Assembly: GCF_019654975.1 (NCBI RefSeq)
Contig: NZ_BPEW01000006.1
Span: forward strand, 1-64,000
From: Shewanella sp. c952
GTDB taxonomy: Bacteria > Pseudomonadota > Gammaproteobacteria > Enterobacterales > Shewanellaceae
Direction of reading: 5' to 3'
DNA: 64,000 bases
Shown here piece by piece: positions 1 through 9,000 of this stretch (positions are counted from its first letter, which is position 1; the number at the start of each line of letters is the position of its first letter). Below the pieces are notes generated by a model. The model made no database searches. It saw only the letters and a program-made list of their open reading frames with translations, and was not told the origin of the DNA. The position numbers and the translations under genes were made by a program.

Positions 1-619
1 GAACAAAACAGAGATAAGAGGTATTTGTCAAAAGAGAATTCCTAAAACTCATAGCTGTCAAAGATGAAGTTTTTGACGCATGGTTTATTAAAAGAAAGGG
101 GCGTTCTACATATATAAAATCAGTAAAAAAAGAATATTTATCAAGTGGCCTTAATATGGAAGCATTTAGCCGATTCTTTTTAATCGATTGCAGTTCTCAT
201 GAAAATCTAGCAGATCTTAAAGAAGCTATTCTTCTTCTAGCAAATAAGTGGGCTAAAATTTCAAAAAGGCAAAAACCATGTTTTTGCCCATCAATTTACC
301 TTAATGGTTTAGAACCAGAAAAACAGATTGAACTTAAAAGTCAAATTTACTCTTCGGGGATTGTTTTTAAAGATGCGTACCCGTTTAAAGGTTCAAAGTT
401 ATCTTCAAAGCATTTTAATTCAAATCCCTCTCTTGAAAACAAAGTGAAATTCAAGTTCGTTGACTCGATTGAAGGTTTAGAAGCATTGATTAAAGAATAA
501 GACTCTACAGTTGAGATATACCAGTTCTATAAGGACGGGGTGTTTTTTCTAACGATCAGAATAAACACATAAAGATTAAAGTTGAAGATATTAGCTACGT
601 AAAGGATTTAACTAAATGA
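1..619 (+). pseudogene. Broken partner gene upstream of herA (5' end outside window)
   Basis: Reading frames change along what looks like one protein. Frame 1 is open from the window edge and stops at 43-45. Frame 3 is open from 18 to a TAA at 498-500, and the same frame reads on sensibly after that stop (DSTVEIYQFYKDGVFF). Frame 2 then supplies the last stretch (NDQNKHIKIKVEDISYVKDL) and ends with a TGA overlapping the herA start codon (ATGA, 616-619). The apparent shifts lie near an A run (about 31-34) and a T run (543-548). The first ATG in the middle segment is at 156 (114 codons), but open coding-like sequence precedes it, so an independent small gene starting there is less likely. I do not recognise a domain. 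By context it would be the effector partner (for example SIR2- or nuclease-type) of a two-gene HerA module; that is inference. Sequencing error at homopolymers is a possible alternative for the shifts, though not for the stop. Confidence 0.6.
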
Positions 620-2385
620 CCGAATCAATAAATGCCGAAGTAATTTCGGTTTACCCAGATAAAGTAAAAGTATCCATTGATGATCTAGATTCATTTCGCT
701 TGGCAGAAGAGCACCTCAAAGTTGGCTCATACCTCAGAATTGCAGATTGTGATGATGTTATATTAATAGCTGTCATTGATAGTTTTTCTATTGAAGTAAA
801 AGATACTGGAGATAGAAAATATATTATCGAAGCAAGTCCTCTAGGAGTAATAAAAAATGAAATTTTCTCTCGTGGTGGAGATTCTATTGCAATTCCTCCT
901 AAAAAAGTTGAACCTGCAAAAATAAGTGAAATTGAAAAAATATATGCTTATGGTTTAGCGGATAAAGAAAAATTTGATTTTTCTCAACTGTCACATAACG
1001 GTGGTGTTCGCGTTCGCGTTCCCGTTGATGGGGATAAATTTTTTAACAAACATATTGGAATTGTCGGTTCTACTGGTTCAGGAAAGTCACATACTATTGC
1101 CACGATTCTTCAAAAAGCAGTTTCACAAAAAAGCAATCAATATGAGGGGTTAAACAACTCCCATGTAATAATATTTGATATACATGATGAATACCCATCA
1201 GCATTCCCATCATCTAATAAATTGAGTGTCGATGATATAGTTTTACCTTATTGGCTTTTAAATAGTGAAGAGTTAGAAGATCTATTTCTTGATTCTGGTG
1301 ATAACAATAATTACAACCAATCTTCAGTATTGAGGAGTGTTATCACTCAAAATAAAAAGAAACACAATCCAGATGTTGAGAAAATATTTTACGATAGTCC
1401 ACTTAAGTTTGATATCGAAGAAGTTTTAAATTGCCTTATTAACCTTAAAAGTGAAACAAAGAACTCAAAGGCTGTAGATCGCTATATGATTGCGGGTGAG
1501 GAAGGAGATGCTGAGAATAGTTCAACAACAGCAGAGTCTGGTATTTTCTTGTCCAACGAAGATAAGCTTGATATGTACTTTTCAAAATTATACGAATTTA
1601 GGCCAACTAAAAACTCTAATGTAACGAAAGGTGATTATGCTGATGGTACCCTAGATAAATTTGTATCGAGATTCACCTCAAAGTATAAGCAAGAACGTCT
1701 AAAGTTTCTCTTTGGAACAGCGTCTAAAAATATTTCATTCGAAGACACAATAAGGCAATTTCTTGGCTATAAAAAAGAACAGGAATCCAACGTAACAATA
1801 ATCGACTTAAGCGGAATTCCATTTGAGGTACTAAGCATTACAGTGTCTCTGATTTCTAGAATACTATTTGACTTTGGTTATAACTATAAAAGGTATGCTA
1901 GTAGCAAAGAAAAGAAACAACATGATATACCAATCTTGCTTGTTCTTGAAGAGGCACATAAGTATGTACCTAAAAGTGATTTAGCAAGATTCAAAGCTTC
2001 AAAAAACTCAATAGAAAGAATTGCAAAAGAGGGGCGTAAGTATGGAGTAACCCTTCTATTAGCAAGTCAAAGGCCATCCGAAATATCAGAAACCATTTTT
2101 TCTCAATGTAGTAACTTCGTTGCAATGCGTTTAACTAACCCTGATGACCAGAATTATGTTCGAAGAATTTTACCCGATACTTTTGGGAATTTAACCTCTA
2201 ACTTATCTTCACTTCAAACAGGTGAAGCGTTACTTATGGGGGATGCTGCAATTTTACCTTCCCTTGTTAAGATTGATAAGACAGAGTTGCCGCCTTCGTC
2301 TTCTGATATTCCTTACTTGAAACTTTGGAAAAGTGAATGGGTCAACCTAGATTTTGAAAAGTTCACAGATCAGTGGAAGTCTTAA
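616..2385 (+). CDS. HerA-like hexameric ATPase/DNA translocase (DUF87 family)
   Basis: 589 aa. An N-terminal beta-rich HAS-barrel-like region (about 1-90) is followed by a RecA-type motor. Walker A is GSTGSGKS at residues 151-158 and Walker B ends in LEEAH at about 444-448. The later EGRKYGVTLLLASQRPSEIS and RLTNPDDQ...RRILPD stretches are typical of bacterial HerA/DUF87 proteins. HerA forms hexameric DNA translocases; in bacteria, stand-alone HerA is often paired with SIR2, DUF4297 or NurA-like partners in anti-phage defence. ATG at 616 overlaps the stop of the upstream remnant and has an AAAGGA Shine-Dalgarno at about 600-605, so the two were translated together. The reading frame is intact although the partner is broken, and the gene is noticeably AT-rich compared with DNA from 3 kb onward, which suggests acquisition by transfer. 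Confidence 0.85.
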   Translation: MTESINAEVISVYPDKVKVSIDDLDSFRLAEEHLKVGSYLRIADCDDVILIAVIDSFSIEVKDTGDRKYIIEASPLGVIKNEIFSRGGDSIAIPPKKVEPAKISEIEKIYAYGLADKEKFDFSQLSHNGGVRVRVPVDGDKFFNKHIGIVGSTGSGKSHTIATILQKAVSQKSNQYEGLNNSHVIIFDIHDEYPSAFPSSNKLSVDDIVLPYWLLNSEELEDLFLDSGDNNNYNQSSVLRSVITQNKKKHNPDVEKIFYDSPLKFDIEEVLNCLINLKSETKNSKAVDRYMIAGEEGDAENSSTTAESGIFLSNEDKLDMYFSKLYEFRPTKNSNVTKGDYADGTLDKFVSRFTSKYKQERLKFLFGTASKNISFEDTIRQFLGYKKEQESNVTIIDLSGIPFEVLSITVSLISRILFDFGYNYKRYASSKEKKQHDIPILLVLEEAHKYVPKSDLARFKASKNSIERIAKEGRKYGVTLLLASQRPSEISETIFSQCSNFVAMRLTNPDDQNYVRRILPDTFGNLTSNLSSLQTGEALLMGDAAILPSLVKIDKTELPPSSSDIPYLKLWKSEWVNLDFEKFTDQWKS

Positions 2386-2386
2386 C

Positions 2387-2452
2387 GGGCTTCTAACGTA
2401 TAAGGATAGGCCGCTCGCAGCCGCGTCCTTATCCCAAGTGTTGAACAAGCCC
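2387..2452 (+). repeat. attC-like imperfect inverted repeat downstream of herA
   Basis: Outer arms GGGCTT (2387-2392) and AAGCCC (2447-2452) pair. Just inside lie CTAAC (2393-2397) and GTTGAAC (2440-2446; fits the integron core-site consensus GTTRRRY). A second stem is ATAAGGA (2400-2406) with TCCTTAT (2426-2432). This nested layout and about 66 bp length resemble an integron attC site, but the left core (TTCTAAC) departs from RYYYAAC and the spacers are unequal. It could instead be only a factor-independent fold after herA, though no T run follows. Confidence 0.35.
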
Positions 2453-2485
2453 AAGAAATACATAGACAGCCATAGTTAATGACAT

Positions 2486-2536
2486 CAATCGCGACCTCCT
2501 ACTATGCTTGATTTGAGCATTTAACAAGGAGGTTGC
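2486..2536 (+). repeat. Inverted repeat ahead of RAYT remnant
   Basis: GCGACCTCCT (about 2488-2497) pairs with AGGAGGTTGC (about 2527-2536) with one mismatch, and the right arm holds the Shine-Dalgarno of the transposase remnant that starts at 2537. It would hide the ribosome-binding site in a stem. Confidence 0.4.
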
Positions 2537-2786
2537 ATGCCTAGACCAAGACGAACTCCCATTAGTATTGAGCTCTTTATTTGGTAAGAAGTCCCTATTA
2601 TCACTGCTGTAGCCGCGTCGTTCGGCGTGCATGCTGTCGAAACAAAAAGTGTGTGGTGATGACAAATACACAGGTAAAAACTACGACCGCCGCAGAGGCT
2701 GGATTGAGGAGCAACTACTTAAGTTAACCGAAGCATTTGCCATCGACGTTGGGGCATACGCATTCTCTATCAAAGAGAGGGAGTAA
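2537..2786 (+). pseudogene. REP-associated tyrosine transposase (RAYT) N-terminal remnant
   Basis: The ATG at 2537 begins MPRPRRTPISIE, which matches the start of the IS200-like RAYT family (usual start MPRPRRTxIS). The frame then hits a TAA. In another frame the sequence reads PYYHCCSRVVRRAC, matching the family PYYHCVSRCVRRAF motif. After a further shift it reads DDKYTGKNYDRRRGWIEEQL and then AFAIDVGAYAF, before a stop at 2784-2786. The family normally continues into a NHYH catalytic motif and is about 200-320 aa; everything after AYAF is missing. It is a truncated, frameshifted remnant with no activity expected. These transposases mobilise REP palindromes. Confidence 0.8.
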
Positions 2787-2902
2787 TCACTTACATTTAA
2801 TGCTGTATATCGATGTAGAGCAGGTTGGTTATTAATGGCTGGCTAAAAGTAGCCAATTTCGCTGAGGTTTACGTCAACTGTTAACAAAGAGCAGATATAT
2901 AA

Positions 2903-2930
2903 AAGCCCCGAGGAGAGTCGAGGCTTAAAA
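2903..2930. other. Hairpin in the RAYT-amidohydrolase gap
   Basis: AAGCC-CCGA and TCG-AGGCTT arms around GGAGAG form a short GC-rich stem between the transposase remnant and the amidohydrolase terminator. It may be an additional terminator or a relic REP element. Confidence 0.35.
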
Positions 2931-2961
2931 TCGGTTCTATATTTTGATACGAGCGGGAGTG

Positions 2962-2985
2962 AAAAAAGCGCCCGCCCAAGGCGCT
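2962..2985 (-). terminator. Rho-independent terminator of the amidohydrolase gene
   Basis: AGCGCC (2967-2972) and GGCGCT (2980-2985) form the stem; on the minus strand it is followed by a run of six T (2967-2962). It lies 18 bp after the amidohydrolase stop. Confidence 0.75.
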
Positions 2986-3002
2986 AGAGTGCTAGCAAAA
3001 TG

Positions 3003-4793
3003 TTAGAGCCCATTGCGGTAGGTATATTTCCCGTCGACCATTGTTGCCATCACTTTCACATCTGCAATTTCGTCTAGTTTCACATCAAAGAGACTTTTTT
3101 CTAGTACAACTAAGTCGGCATACTTGCCCACAACGAGTGAACCAATTTTGTCTTCCATGCGGATCTGCCAAGCGGGGTTAACTGTAATCGTTTTTAAACC
3201 TTCTTCCAAAGAGAGAATATAACCGTCTTTATTTGGCCAAGGCTTAGACTCTGGATCGTTAGGATTCATGCCTGTCATTGCAGCTTCTAATAAAAATAGC
3301 GCTCCAGCCTCTTCAGCGGGTGTAGAAGGCACATCGGCTGATATGCTAACGGTGGTGCCGGATTCAATCATTTTATTAATCATTTGGAAATAATTATGAG
3401 CTCTATCTTCTCCCAGCTTATCTAGTGCCAATTGATAGCCGTTACCCCAATCTGTTCTCCAAATAGGGGTTAAATTAACGGGAATTTTATTATCGCCAGC
3501 ACGTTTTTGATCGTCAGGGTGAACGACTGCAAAATGCTGCAAGCTGTTACGCTCGTCAGGGTTGTTTTTTCGTGAGGCCAAAATTGTATCAATAGTTGCT
3601 CTAACCGTATCACTGCCGTCAACATGAATGGATACATCTACCCCTTTCGCGTTGGCTTTTTTGATCATCTCATCAACACGCTCAGCGCTTATTCCGCGAA
3701 TACCTTTATATTCTGGCTTATCTTTATAGCCTTCAAGTAATAGTGAGGTAGCGGTGCCCCAGTTTGCTTCGGGATGAATTTTTATAGAAGCGATTCGTAA
3801 CATATCGCTGTTGTACTTTTCCTTAAACTCTAAGGTTTTTGCTATCACTCCATCAGGAACAATATCACCGTTTTTATACATCATATGCATATTGGTGCGC
3901 AGTTTTAATTGTTTTTGTTGCTCCAATTTGTGCAGCATATCCATAGCAAATTCATATTCTTCATTGTTTCTTTGCTCGTGAGAAATATTAGGAGTTACCA
4001 AGCCGACATTATTCACAGCGGTCCAGCCTTGGCTTGCCGCCATGTCATAGAGTACTTTTTGGCTATCAGTAACTAACACTTTCGGGTTCCACGCCCCAGA
4101 CTCGATGTAGGCTTCAAACCAAGCTAGCTCGATAGCATTACCAGTAGGATAGCCTTCGGCATCACGTTCCCAGTAACTAAAACCCGGTTGATTATCCTTG
4201 GTGTTTTTATCAATACCACCAGCAGTCATTAAAGCGCTGTTAAGCCATGCATCATGGATAGTGAAGTCAAACAAAATTGCCTTGTGATTTGGCGCTACGG
4301 TATCGAGATCCGCGGCTGTAGGGCGGCCACCATAGGTAGTGTAGTTCCAACCGTACCCGTAGAGGAATTCATCATCAGGATGGGCCTCAGCATGCTCTTT
4401 AATCAATTGAAGATATTCTGCTTTGGTTTTTGCTGGAAAGAGATTCACCCCAGCTTTGGTCCAGTTTGCAGCGACCAAGTGATCGTGACCACTTATAAAG
4501 CCAGGCAATACCATTTTGCCTGCTAAATCCACAACCTCTGTATTTGGCCCCACATACAACTTGGCATCTTCAGTTGTTCCCACCATGACGATCTTATTAT
4601 CCGATACAGCTAGAGCTTCTGCCTTAGGTTGCGCATCATCCATAGTGTGTATTTTTGCATTGATGTAGACATAATTTGCTTGGGGATGGGGTGTAGAGTC
4701 TGAAGGTGTTGAATCTACAGATTTTGAATCTGAACATGCAGTTAATAATATTAATAACCCGTATATAAGTGGTGCTCTGAATATCAATTTCAT
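3003..4793 (-). CDS. Lipoprotein amidohydrolase (YtcJ-like, amidohydrolase 3 family)
   Basis: 596 aa. A lipoprotein signal ends in LTAC (Cys20), so the enzyme is probably membrane-anchored and faces the periplasm. The family fold is evident: an N-terminal beta-sandwich strand set (YVYINAKIHTMDD), the metal-site entry LPGFISGHDH (His103, His105), a further His in VSIHVDGSD, and the C-terminal closing segment GSLVVGKYADLVVLEK typical of metal-dependent hydrolases. YtcJ/AepA-like members hydrolyse C-N bonds of mostly unknown substrates, so the substrate cannot be predicted. The gene stands alone with its own terminator at 2962-2985. Upstream is a long intergenic region with a duplicated segment. 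Confidence 0.85.
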   Translation of the reverse strand: MKLIFRAPLIYGLLILLTACSDSKSVDSTPSDSTPHPQANYVYINAKIHTMDDAQPKAEALAVSDNKIVMVGTTEDAKLYVGPNTEVVDLAGKMVLPGFISGHDHLVAANWTKAGVNLFPAKTKAEYLQLIKEHAEAHPDDEFLYGYGWNYTTYGGRPTAADLDTVAPNHKAILFDFTIHDAWLNSALMTAGGIDKNTKDNQPGFSYWERDAEGYPTGNAIELAWFEAYIESGAWNPKVLVTDSQKVLYDMAASQGWTAVNNVGLVTPNISHEQRNNEEYEFAMDMLHKLEQQKQLKLRTNMHMMYKNGDIVPDGVIAKTLEFKEKYNSDMLRIASIKIHPEANWGTATSLLLEGYKDKPEYKGIRGISAERVDEMIKKANAKGVDVSIHVDGSDTVRATIDTILASRKNNPDERNSLQHFAVVHPDDQKRAGDNKIPVNLTPIWRTDWGNGYQLALDKLGEDRAHNYFQMINKMIESGTTVSISADVPSTPAEEAGALFLLEAAMTGMNPNDPESKPWPNKDGYILSLEEGLKTITVNPAWQIRMEDKIGSLVVGKYADLVVLEKSLFDVKLDEIADVKVMATMVDGKYTYRNGL

Positions 4794-5034
4794 GGCAAAG
4801 CTCTTTTTCGGTTGATGTATAACATTTGTAGCAGATATTTGCGTTAAATGTAAGTGGGTGTGAGTGCGAGTGTAAATTGATTGGGGCGGAGTCTGACGGA
4901 ACCCTACGAACTTAATAGGATGCTTGTGGTTCCCTAACTAAATCTTGTAGCGCCTTATATGGCCGACAGCCAATGTGATGTCAGTAATTTCAAACTCCTA
5001 ACTTTGTAAGCTCTTAAATCGTGGGGATCCGTCA
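4794..5034. other. Intergenic segment upstream of the amidohydrolase
   Basis: No convincing coding potential on either strand. It should contain the amidohydrolase promoter near 4794-4860, but I cannot pick boxes with confidence. Confidence 0.3.
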
Positions 5035-5285
5035 GGGTCAGAGTAAACTTTATACTTATCCCCTTATCAAGCACTCTCGGGCTAGAGTTGATGGCTTCAC
5101 TTCGCGCCTCCCTTCAGTAGGCCAACTCAATGCTAAGCAAGATACTCTTCCAATAAGAAAGGCCTGTAGATACAGGCATTTTTGAGGGGCAGTCTTTAAC
5201 TACTGGTTAGGGCTACTAACCGTTATCAGATCTAACCGTTATGACTATACGGGTAGGTAAGTCAGCACGCGTTTGTCTATGGCTA
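5035..5285. repeat. Degenerate direct repeat, copy A (relic of metalloprotease 3' end and downstream DNA)
   Basis: Aligns in order with 5857-6089. Shared landmarks: GGGTCARAGTAAACT, TATACTTATCCC, TTATCAA, CGGGCTA, CCAATAA, the hairpin GGCCTGTAGATACAGGC, and CGGGTAGGTAAGTCAGCACG. The last block corresponds, on the minus strand, to the final codons of the metalloprotease gene (KRVLTYLPV). In this copy a stop follows directly after that block, and similarity ends at about 5285, so it is a non-functional fragment. Confidence 0.8.
5161..5183 (+). terminator. Terminator hairpin in copy A
   Basis: GGCCTGTA/TACAGGC stem with a two-base loop followed by ATTTTT. Relic twin of the terminator at 5973-6000. 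No intact gene now ends into it. Confidence 0.5.
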
Positions 5286-5555
5286 GCACTAATACACAGA
5301 CACCCACCGTTAATCACAGAGTTTAGTCAATTCCCTTGTCCAATAGTGTACCTCCGAGCACGCTTCCATGCTGATAGCAGAGGGTGGAATATTAGCAATT
5401 TCCTTTGACAACTTGTTTCTTTTAACTGTTTGCTTTAATTTAGCTTTACCGTACTCATCTCTACCATGAATACTAAAAATTAGTTTGGCTAAATCGATGC
5501 TAGTTGGTAAAGGTGGGTCTATATCATTCGTTATATTTCAAGGACTGAATTTTTT

Positions 5556-5831
5556 ATGAAGCCGTTTAAAAATCTAGAGTCTCACAACTTAAGTTTGTTA
5601 CTTCTCACCGCTCGATTTACAGCGGTGGTGGGGATGTTATTTTTGGTTGTAGCCATCATTACTACGTTGATATCATTGTCTGCAGGGATTACAGGTATTG
5701 TGAGTGCAATCGTGTTTATCCCTTCGGCAATTGGAATACTCCTTTTATCCGGGGTTATGGCTGCGTTAGTTTCCTTTGAAGATAATTATCGTAAAAGGAC
5801 AGAGGCTATGATAAGCGATAGCGAGATATAA
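5556..5831 (+). CDS. Small two-helix membrane protein, unknown function
   Basis: 91 aa. Two hydrophobic stretches (about residues 21-45 and 47-72) form a helical hairpin, flanked by a short polar N-terminus and a charged tail (EDNYRKRTEAMISDSEI). An AAGGA about 12 bases before the ATG is a weak Shine-Dalgarno. The gene lies alone on the plus strand between the two copies of the duplicated segment, converges on the metalloprotease gene and shares its bidirectional terminator. I recognise no family. Confidence 0.55.
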   Translation: MKPFKNLESHNLSLLLLTARFTAVVGMLFLVVAIITTLISLSAGITGIVSAIVFIPSAIGILLLSGVMAALVSFEDNYRKRTEAMISDSEI

Positions 5832-5856
5832 CAAACTGTTAAATTGCTGAATAGGT

Positions 5857-6089
5857 GGGTCAAAGTAAACTGTATACTTATCCCTTTATCAACCCCTTTC
5901 GGGCTATAGTCAATGACTTTACAGAGCGGCTTAGCTCTATAGACTTATTCAATGGCAAGCTAATCTCCCAATAAAAAAGGCCTGTAGATACAGGCCTTTT
6001 GCTGTTTGCAAAAGCAAAGTTACTTAATGAGTAAACTAACCGTTACGATAATACGGGTAGGTAAGTCAGCACGCGTTTGTCTCTGGCTA
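5857..6089. repeat. Direct repeat, copy B (metalloprotease 3' end and downstream DNA)
   Basis: Partner of 5035-5285. This copy includes the true last codons and stop of the metalloprotease gene (stop at 6043-6045) and its terminator. Confidence 0.8.
5973..6000. terminator. Bidirectional terminator between small membrane protein and metalloprotease genes
   Basis: AAAAAA, then GGCCTGTA (5979-5986), GA, TACAGGCC (5989-5996), TTTT. The perfect 8-bp stem has T runs on both strands and serves two converging genes. Confidence 0.85.
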
Positions 6090-9000
6090 CCATAGGGTCG
6101 ACGATTAACTCTTTAAAAGTAGCGCCATCGGCATTCATAACATGATCCATCAACGGCTTATTCGTCATTAATGTATCAAGCTGTTCTAGTTGCCCAATCA
6201 GCGCTATCGCTAGCGTGTTTTCGTCAGTGGCTACATAGTTCTTGCCCTGTAGCGAGATGGTTTTTACTGAACTGACTGCGTCACTTGCCAAATGAATACC
6301 GGCAAATTCACGCCATACTCGGGCTTTCTCTTCGCCGCGGTAGTCACTGTCATATGAGGCGAGTACCACTTGCTTGAGCATCATCTGCAGTAGGTTGCTC
6401 TTACCTTTCATTTCGCCAGTGCTTTGCGGGAAGCCAAAGTAACGCCCAAGTGATGTGGCATAGCTCGGTAGGGCTTCTATCTGCTGGTCGGCATAATCCA
6501 CATCGCTACTATAGTATTGTGGGTCAACATCGGCACAGGCATTTTTAAGCGCTGGGTTAGTTAGGTAACCATTAAGATCACTCACAGTATTGCCCATGGT
6601 CATGTGGCAAAGCATGCCTTGTAATTGATCATGAACTTTTGCGGTATCGGCCAATGCATAGTAAGTACGACCTGTGGTACTTCTAGGTGACTTTCTTGTT
6701 AGCAATTGGCGCACAGCTAACAGCTTATCAGGCCACATTCCCAGTACATCTCTTTCGTTAACATAAGGATGATTTGGATTTGATTGTGGCGCTTTAAGAC
6801 CGTTAAGTAGACGTCCTTTATTGACGGTGACATCGGCATAAACCAGATCTTGGTAGGCAGGCACTACATCTGCTTTTACTAATAGTTGCTTAAGCTTCTC
6901 AGGATCTTGCTCAAAGCTGGTGATGATTTTACCAACATCTAAGCTTTCATCGAGTTTATTACCGTTGAGACGGTAAATTCTCGCCAGTAGATCTTCCAGT
7001 GAATGAACCTTAGTAAATGCCGTGCTGTCATCGCTGTTCATTTTGTAGGTGACATGCAGGAAGATATCATTCATGCCTGCCACTTTTAAAAATGTGTCAG
7101 CAGCTTTATTGACTGCACGTTGGGATGCACAGAACCAGTACGTTTGATGAGTTGGACAAAACTCGGCCAGATCGTTTTGACTAAAGGCAAATAGCTCCTC
7201 CGCCGTCGCGGTATCTTCAACAAACTGACGAATATCGTTAAAGCCACTAAGACGATTGATGGTGTAAGGCAGCACGTTATCTTCAAACAGCGTTTGACGG
7301 TTGTGGCGCACGTTCATGGTGTCGTAACTGTCGAAGTATCTATCAACATAGTATTGCGCGATATCATCGTTGTTCGTACCGGCATCAAAACGGTTACAGT
7401 TACTGTTTAACGATACGTGACCGTCTGTACAAAAAGCAAAATACCTTAAGTCGTTTTCGGCGGCGACATTATGCAGTGCACCATATTGCGTAGTGCCAGT
7501 TAAGTTACCCTCGCTAAGCTCTTTACGACGATTTGCATCTTGCTCTTTTAGTGACACCATGGCGCCATCTATGGTTTCAACGTTACGGGCATAACCAAAG
7601 CGCAGTGCGGCTAGATCGTACTTCTCAAAGGTAGTGGCAAAACGGTCGGCGTTATAGTCCATCTGGCTTGAGAAATCCGCTTTTACAGTAAGGTTAGGAT
7701 AACCCGCTGCAGCAAATGCGGACTCAAACTTGCTGATCTCTTGTTCATTAAAGAAGTTAGCTTGATCGCGACTACCTGCAAAGTTATGGCGTAAACCAAA
7801 CGTATGCCCAAGTTCATGGGTTAGGGTGCCTGCAAAGGCCTGCGCTGCAAGTTTGGTGACTAGATCTGATTGGAAAGCGGTCGACATCTTTTCGATGTCT
7901 TTTAACTTTCCGCCGACAACACCATCAATCCAGAGCTCACTATCAGTCCAATCTATTTCGTGACCTTTCAGGCCTCTTGGCAGTTCCCGTAGCGCGCCGC
8001 CACCTAAACCAAATGCTTCGTTAACACTCATTAGGTTGTGTTCAGCCCAGAAGTCATCGGTTTTGTTGTGTTGGTTAACCAACTCTTCTAGCGGTGCATT
8101 GTCGGCTGTGTCAGTTGAAAGTGTTGGGATTTGCGCTTGCGGTAACTCAGTTTGTAGCGGCTGGCTGCTCATTGAGTTATCGCTGGTCGCTGTTTGCTGG
8201 GCAACCAACTTGTTGGCCGCCACTTCATTGGCTCGAGCAATCGCCTCAGCAGCTGGAGTGTAGTCGACACCAGTGAGTGCTTTTACTGAGCTTGGATCAA
8301 GCATACCGCGGTTATAATCGAGCTGAACGCGACGATAGTAACGAGTTGAGCCTTGCTCTAGATTGGCGCTATATTGGTCGACTCGGCCACTCACAATTTC
8401 ACCGGTTAATGGGTTAGCCGCTGATGGACCATACCCTGCCAAGCCATTGTCGAGTGGCTCATCAAATAAGGTAATATTGCTATAACGCAGATCGCCGTGA
8501 CGGTGGTTGCCTGCTTTTTCTAGCTTGATTGGCGGCAAGCCTGTTTCGAACATCTTATTTTGAATGTTCATCGCGGTGATGCTTTCGTTGGCTGCATCTA
8601 AGAATGGCTTGTTTTTATCTTCAAAGAAGTTATTACTGAGGTAATAGGTAATCGCCGCTTTTTTCGGATTGTAGTGGTTCAAGTATTGACGTACATAGCC
8701 GTCTTTACCCGCGGCATGATTGCCGTCACGATAGTTATGCTGAGTTCTAAAAAAGCCATAGCTGCCATTTTCATCTTCACTATATGGCACCACGTCAAAG
8801 TCATCACTGGCGAGCTGATCAACAGCTACAATCGAGATGTATTCAGTGGTTGTGAAAGACAGGTTGTCGAAATTACCTTTAAAGAACTTACCAAAACAAG
8901 CGGGGTTAGCTTGATAGGTATGCTCGATTTCAAAGTTGATTACGCCATTGGCTAAGTCCATTTCATAGCCGTGCCAATCGCCATCTTTAACTAAGTGCGC

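Noticed and set aside
2429..2671. 80-codon open frame on the minus strand
   Set aside because: It lies antisense to the RAYT remnant and overlaps the attC-like repeat; the plus strand has clear family similarity, this frame none.
8036..8276. Open frames on the plus strand inside the metalloprotease gene
   Set aside because: Shadows of a strongly coding minus-strand gene with recognised domain motifs.
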